From the NCBI GenBank assembly GCA_947441325.1, contig CANETR010000021.1, forward strand, positions 1-10,829: 10,829 nucleotides of DNA, given 5' to 3'. A program made the position numbers and the translations under genes. This stretch comes from Saprospiraceae bacterium (GTDB lineage: Bacteria; Bacteroidota; Bacteroidia; Chitinophagales; Saprospiraceae). Numbering within the stretch: position 1 is the stretch's first letter; every line of letters begins with the position of its first letter. The notes beneath the pieces were generated by a model that was given only the letters and a program-made list of their open reading frames with translations, made no database searches and was not told the origin of the DNA. This document shows positions 7,316 through 10,829 of this stretch, piece after piece.

Positions 7316-7542
7316 TAAAGAAAAAGAAAGTGCAATTGTGTAAAAATTTCTGTTAATAAATAATGTTTTTTTGATTTTAATTAGTGTAAAAATATAACAA
7401 GTGTATTAAAGTAATGCTGAATGCTTTGAAAGTAAAGAAACTTAAAAAAGTTATTTGGCTTTGATGTGAAATAATAAATTTTTTAAAAAGTTATGCTTGC
7501 TATTCATAATTTAAAGAAAATACTTTCCGAATTATTTAGAAT

Positions 7543-7569
7543 AAAAAACAGCAAGTCAAAAAGACCTGC
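7543..7569 (-). terminator. Intrinsic terminator-like hairpin without an obvious gene
   Basis: On the minus strand GCAGGTC, loop TTTTT, GACTTGC (7569-7551) forms a 7-pair stem with one G-U pair, followed by TG and six Ts (7548-7543). It lies about 260 bases beyond the terminator of the DUF2723 gene, so it may end a small minus-strand RNA or catch readthrough. Confidence 0.5.
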
Positions 7570-7694
7570 CCGAAGTTATACGTAAGAATTTTAAATAAGT
7601 TGCCTCCACACAAAAATCTTTTCAAATTTGATTCATTTGGGTCAGGTTGATAGGTAGGAAGCTAGTCCTGTTGCATTTGGCTTTCATCCTAACA

Positions 7695-7730
7695 AAGCGC
7701 TTTGGAAGCTGAGCGCTTATTGCTTTTTTT
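7695..7730 (+). terminator. Plus-strand terminator-like hairpin without an obvious gene
   Basis: AAGCGCT (7695-7701) pairs with AGCGCTT (7712-7718) around a 10-base loop; seven Ts follow at 7724-7730, after a 5-base gap. No plus-strand gene lies upstream. The reverse strand has no T-run after the stem, so the orientation is plus. Confidence 0.4.
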
Positions 7731-7827
7731 GAAATTAAGTGTTGAAGTATTTTATAGAGTGCAAAACATTAAGCCAAATCAAATAATACTATTAGGACCT
7801 AAAAAATGTGCATAAAATTTTAAAAAA

Positions 7828-7861
7828 AAAAGAGGCTCATACAATTTGTAGAGCCTCTTTT
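7828..7861 (-). terminator. Intrinsic terminator after the DUF2723 gene
   Basis: AAAAGAGGCTC (7828-7838) pairs with GAGCCTCTTTT (7851-7861), an 11-pair stem that can be extended by TACA/TGTA in the loop. An A-run at 7822-7831 on the plus strand gives a long U-tract on the minus-strand RNA. It starts 19 bases after the stop at 7881. Confidence 0.88.
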
Positions 7862-7880
7862 CTTAAGTTGAAAAAGCTTA

Positions 7881-10829
7881 TTATCTCTTCACCGTGTCTT
7901 TTTTTGCACTGTCTTTAGGTGCTTCAACCTGCATTTTTTGAGCGGGTTGATTCTTTGCCTTAATTTTGTATGGGGCAAATATATCCTCTATCTGTTTTTT
8001 GAAAGCCTCATCTCCGATTTCCGAAGCTAGTTCAAGAGACTGTTGTGAAGTGGAAACCGCCATCATGATGTCATTGTCAAAAAGATTAACCAAAACAGGA
8101 TTCTTACATGTTTTAAGTAATAATTCTTTCTCGGCTTCTGCTTTTTGCATTTCTGCCTGACTTTTCATGGCATAATCGCTCATCGCTTTATTCATATTAT
8201 CGGGACCTCCTGCCTGTTGCAGAATCATGCTGATTTCGCGGCGCTTGGTTTCGATTGTATTGGAATAGTTATTCAAATTAGTTAAAAAGCCATCCAAATC
8301 GTAGGCGCCAATTAGTTTACTGAAATACTTCAGTTTTTCGGCCGATGATTTTGCCATATTCAGTACATGTGGCTTTGCTTTGGCAGCGGCGCCCAATTCA
8401 ATGAAAAGACTAAGGCCAACTCTTGAGTAAGACTCATCAATCGGGAAATTCATGTGTGGGAATGCCTCATACATGCGATCAAGAGCTTTCAGTGCACGCT
8501 CTTTGTCTCCAATTTGTTTCAATGCCATAATGAGACGCCAGAAAGCATACTGCTGTGTTTGAATACTTGGTGAGTAGCTCTCATCAACAAACATTTTGTA
8601 TTTGTCGAAACCACCCCAGCGGAATTTTTCCATTATGTTGCGATACATCGTATCAATTTCGGTACGACCCAAGGACATTGCGCCAGCACTTTCGCCGCCA
8701 TTAGTATTAATTGGAACAATTCTTTGTGCCATACCTTCGAGCTGAAGATAATTTTTGAAAATGCCAATTTTCTCGGGACGTACTGTCACTGCAAAATAGA
8801 TTGGTCTTTTCCATCCATTGGCAGCATTCGTAGCAATGATATCATAAAGCGCAACATCATCCTTGTAAATCACACGAGATTCACCTAGTTTGAAATCCAT
8901 TCTATCCACAATCTGCTCATCTGGAACTGATGCAGGAACAGCTTTATTCCTTCTGATTTCATCCTTGTTAATTTGAATATAAAAGTCGCTAGTAGGCACA
9001 TAACTTGGTGCGCCCTGGACTGGATTGCTTCCACCCATAAACTTGATGACATCGTACATCGACATCGATGCTCTACTCGGCTGTACAGGCATTGCATTTC
9101 GTGCCGAACCTCTGTAAGCATCTTTCGATATAGTCATTGGTATAGCATCCGAATCGTTCATTTTTCGGCGCAATTGTTCAATGTACCAATCGACAGCCAA
9201 AAGGCTGAAGTTGACAACACGTACATCGGTACGAATGCCTTCTACTTCCTGTGCGTACCAAAGTGGGTAGGTGTCATTATCTCCGTAAGTAAAGATAATC
9301 GCATTTGGAGCACAAGACTGCAAGAAATTATTAGCATAATCTCTGGCACCGGTATGATTTGCACGAGAATTGTCGTCCCAGTTTTGGAAACCCATAATAA
9401 TAGGTGCAATCAAAATTAGAGAAGTTGCAAGCCCTGCTCTTAATGGTGCATTGTTCAAATAAGATTTTAACCCGCTGTAAATACTTGCCACACCCATACC
9501 TATCCAGATACAATAGGTAAAGATAGAACCTACAAGTACGTAATCGCGCTCGCGAGGTTCACCCGGTGGCTGATTGGAAAATACAATGATGGCAACACCG
9601 GTAACCAGGAATAGAATACCTACTGCAAGTGCATCCTGGGGACGGCGTGCAATATGGAACAAGAGTCCAAGCAAGCCAAAAATAAGTGGTAAGAAATAAT
9701 ATGCATTACTACCCTGATCTTTCAGGCTTGAAGGCAGGTCTTCTTGTGGAATAAGGCGTGGACCATCTATAAAACTAATGCCACTAATCCAATTTCCTTT
9801 ATGTGGTTCAGATGCGTTATAACCCTGTTGCGCATTTTGACGACCTGCAAAATTCCACATAAAATAGCGGAAGTACATCCATCCAATCTGATAACGGAAA
9901 AAGAAATCTAGATTATGTGTCATGGTTGGTTTGCCCTCTGGCAGATCTAGCCATGCTCTGTATTGTCTTTCTCTGTTTTCGTCCATATGTCCTAAACGAG
10001 GAAAGAGCATCATATCATTTTGGTTGTAACGGTAGTCTCCTTTTTCTGAAACAGGCTGATAGCTGAATGAACCGTTAGCATTTTTTACGGGTCTGTAAGA
10101 TTTACCTTTGTTTATATAACCAATCTGTTCAGCTGCAAAATGAGGACCGTATGAAAGAGGGCGTTCGCCATACTGCTCACGATTGATATAGGAGAGGAGG
10201 CTGTATGGGTCACTCGGATTGTTCATATTAATAGGCGTATTGGCCTGGGCACGAATGACGATAGAAGCATAGGTGCTAAAGCCCATAAGTGCCATTGCAA
10301 ACATCATCATGATAAGCTGAAGACCATACATTTTTCTTTGTTGACTGAGATATAATCCAACAACAACTGCAGCAACAAGTATCAATAAAAAGAACATCAT
10401 TCCTGATCCAAGGCCTAATCCGAAATCATTGACAAAGGTATAGTCAAAACCAGCAGCAATTTCTGGGATTTTAGGAATAAAAATGGCTTGCATGAATATA
10501 AGGAGCACGAAGCCCACAAGAGAATAGATAGCAATATTCAACCATGCCTTTTTTTCTTCCATTTTGGTTTGCATGTAGGCTACTACGTAAATGGCTGGAA
10601 TAGCTAATCCAAATAGAACATGGGCCCAAACTGGCAAAAAGCTAACGAACTGCATGCCAATAAGTAATGCAAAACCCAACACAGCATAAACCGATGTGGA
10701 GCTCATTGTCATTTCCCTTACATGCTTCTTTTTGTAATAGTATAGCAGGGTCATGAAAGGTATAGCCAAAAGGCTCAATAAGTGAACACCTATTGACAAG
10801 CCAATCATATAGGCAATGAAAACCAACCA
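7881..10829 (-). CDS. DUF2723 (TMEM260-like) polytopic membrane protein, N-terminus missing
   Basis: 982 residues are visible and the frame runs off the right edge; WLVFIAYMIGLSIGVHLLSLL is an internal helix of the family, so the real start lies beyond the window. Visible parts are many transmembrane helices to about residue 190, a large non-membrane segment (about 192-370) with NPSDPYSLLSYINREQYG, more helices (about 375-480) around QPPGEPRERDY near 420-430, and a soluble C-terminal region starting with TYGDNDTYPLWYAQEVEG near 514-531 and WYIEQLRR. These match the large Bacteroidota DUF2723 proteins of about 1,100-1,200 residues. The family is related to TMEM260, described as a protein O-mannosyltransferase, and to GT-C glycosyltransferases, so a role in glycosylating exported proteins is plausible but inferred. 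The N-terminal region expected to hold catalytic acidic residues is not visible. The last 20 residues are Lys-rich. A strong terminator follows. Confidence 0.88.
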   Translation of the reverse strand, partial: WLVFIAYMIGLSIGVHLLSLLAIPFMTLLYYYKKKHVREMTMSSTSVYAVLGFALLIGMQFVSFLPVWAHVLFGLAIPAIYVVAYMQTKMEEKKAWLNIAIYSLVGFVLLIFMQAIFIPKIPEIAAGFDYTFVNDFGLGLGSGMMFFLLILVAAVVVGLYLSQQRKMYGLQLIMMMFAMALMGFSTYASIVIRAQANTPINMNNPSDPYSLLSYINREQYGERPLSYGPHFAAEQIGYINKGKSYRPVKNANGSFSYQPVSEKGDYRYNQNDMMLFPRLGHMDENRERQYRAWLDLPEGKPTMTHNLDFFFRYQIGWMYFRYFMWNFAGRQNAQQGYNASEPHKGNWISGISFIDGPRLIPQEDLPSSLKDQGSNAYYFLPLIFGLLGLLFHIARRPQDALAVGILFLVTGVAIIVFSNQPPGEPRERDYVLVGSIFTYCIWIGMGVASIYSGLKSYLNNAPLRAGLATSLILIAPIIMGFQNWDDNSRANHTGARDYANNFLQSCAPNAIIFTYGDNDTYPLWYAQEVEGIRTDVRVVNFSLLAVDWYIEQLRRKMNDSDAIPMTISKDAYRGSARNAMPVQPSRASMSMYDVIKFMGGSNPVQGAPSYVPTSDFYIQINKDEIRRNKAVPASVPDEQIVDRMDFKLGESRVIYKDDVALYDIIATNAANGWKRPIYFAVTVRPEKIGIFKNYLQLEGMAQRIVPINTNGGESAGAMSLGRTEIDTMYRNIMEKFRWGGFDKYKMFVDESYSPSIQTQQYAFWRLIMALKQIGDKERALKALDRMYEAFPHMNFPIDESYSRVGLSLFIELGAAAKAKPHVLNMAKSSAEKLKYFSKLIGAYDLDGFLTNLNNYSNTIETKRREISMILQQAGGPDNMNKAMSDYAMKSQAEMQKAEAEKELLLKTCKNPVLVNLFDNDIMMAVSTSQQSLELASEIGDEAFKKQIEDIFAPYKIKAKNQPAQKMQVEAPKDSAKKDTVKR

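Larger units (their letters stand above)
5954..7381 (-). pseudogene. Disrupted paralogue of the fibre-like surface protein (in-frame TAA, no standard start)
   Basis: One frame runs from 7381 to the stop at 5954, equivalent to about 475 residues, broken by a single TAA at 6446-6448. Upstream of the first usable start (GTG at 7315) the same frame encodes 22 more residues with Lys-rich then hydrophobic character (IKIKKTLFINRNF, then YTIALSFSL), which join VGTLAAQNVGIGT to make a normal signal peptide. That stretch has no ATG, GTG or TTG; its first codons are ATT (7379-7381) and ATC (7373-7375), so ATG to ATT loss is plausible. The order of parts matches the 544-residue neighbour: signal peptide, NVGIGT repeat, Gly-rich shaft, ESPExW domain. 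The absence of frameshifts argues for recent inactivation. Alternatives are sequencing error, readthrough, or two proteins made separately. No convincing promoter was found upstream. Confidence 0.7.
7382..7827. other. Intergenic spacer with two unassigned terminator-like hairpins
   Basis: About 450 AT-rich bases with no convincing protein gene; the longest ATG-started minus-strand reading looked at (from 7685) is only 21 codons. It holds a minus-strand hairpin with T-run at 7543-7569 and a plus-strand hairpin with T-run at 7695-7730, neither of which follows a known gene. No exact TAnnTTTG element was found on either strand. No IS ends or direct repeats were seen. Confidence 0.5.

Noticed and set aside
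7576..7590. ATAACTTCG, resembling half of a loxP arm, near 7580 on the minus strand
   Set aside because: Only nine bases match and there is no inverted partner at the right spacing, so it is a chance match.
7664..7685. 21-codon minus-strand ORF from ATG at 7685 in the 7382-7827 spacer, end extending to about 7620
   Set aside because: Too short, no ribosome binding site, and no recognisable peptide features.
8973..9419. 148-codon plus-strand open frame opposite the DUF2723 gene
   Set aside because: It is antisense to strongly family-like coding sequence, is rich in Cys, His and Ser, and matches no recognisable family.

Overview
The window looks like a chromosomal segment from a member of the Bacteroidota, perhaps near the Chitinophagales or Sphingobacteriales. 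This rests on the AT-rich sequence, on -7 promoter elements of the form TAnnTTTG typical of that phylum, and on the protein families: a large DUF2723 membrane protein, NVGIGT-repeat fibre-like exported proteins, and a flippase-like membrane protein with the TPNRxGEYGGR motif. No rRNA, tRNA, CRISPR array, insertion sequence or phage module was seen.

Layout. Positions 1-145 (minus) hold the N-terminus of an exported protein that runs off the left edge. After a 338-base spacer come two plus-strand genes, each with its own promoter-like element: a TetA-like major facilitator exporter (484-1716) and an exported zinc amidase of the N-acetylmuramoyl-L-alanine amidase type with a LysM-like N-terminus (1857-3020). 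The amidase converges on, and overlaps by 7 bases, a minus-strand flippase-like integral membrane protein (3014-4048). All genes to the right are on the minus strand, and each is followed within 16-19 bases by a clear hairpin terminator, so they look like separately ended transcription units. They are a 544-residue fibre-like exported protein (4173-5807), a broken paralogue of it (5954-7381), and the C-terminal 980 or so residues of a DUF2723 (TMEM260-like) membrane protein (7881 to the right edge).

The two fibre-like genes are the most notable part. Both start with a signal peptide ending in AQNVGIGT, continue with low-complexity Gly/Ala/Thr-rich repeats, and share a C-terminal domain beginning ESPExW. 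In the second copy the reading frame is uninterrupted apart from one in-frame TAA just before that domain. Its signal peptide is still encoded but has no ATG, GTG or TTG in front of it. The simplest reading is a recently inactivated paralogue, with sequencing error or unusual decoding as alternatives.

The themes are the cell envelope and surface: peptidoglycan cleavage, lipid or polyprenol-linked membrane work, drug export, surface fibres, and a possible protein O-glycosyltransferase. The genes do not form one obvious operon, and I see no convincing new multi-gene system. The spacer at 7382-7827 contains two further terminator-like hairpins pointing in opposite directions with no ORF attached, which may mark small RNAs.
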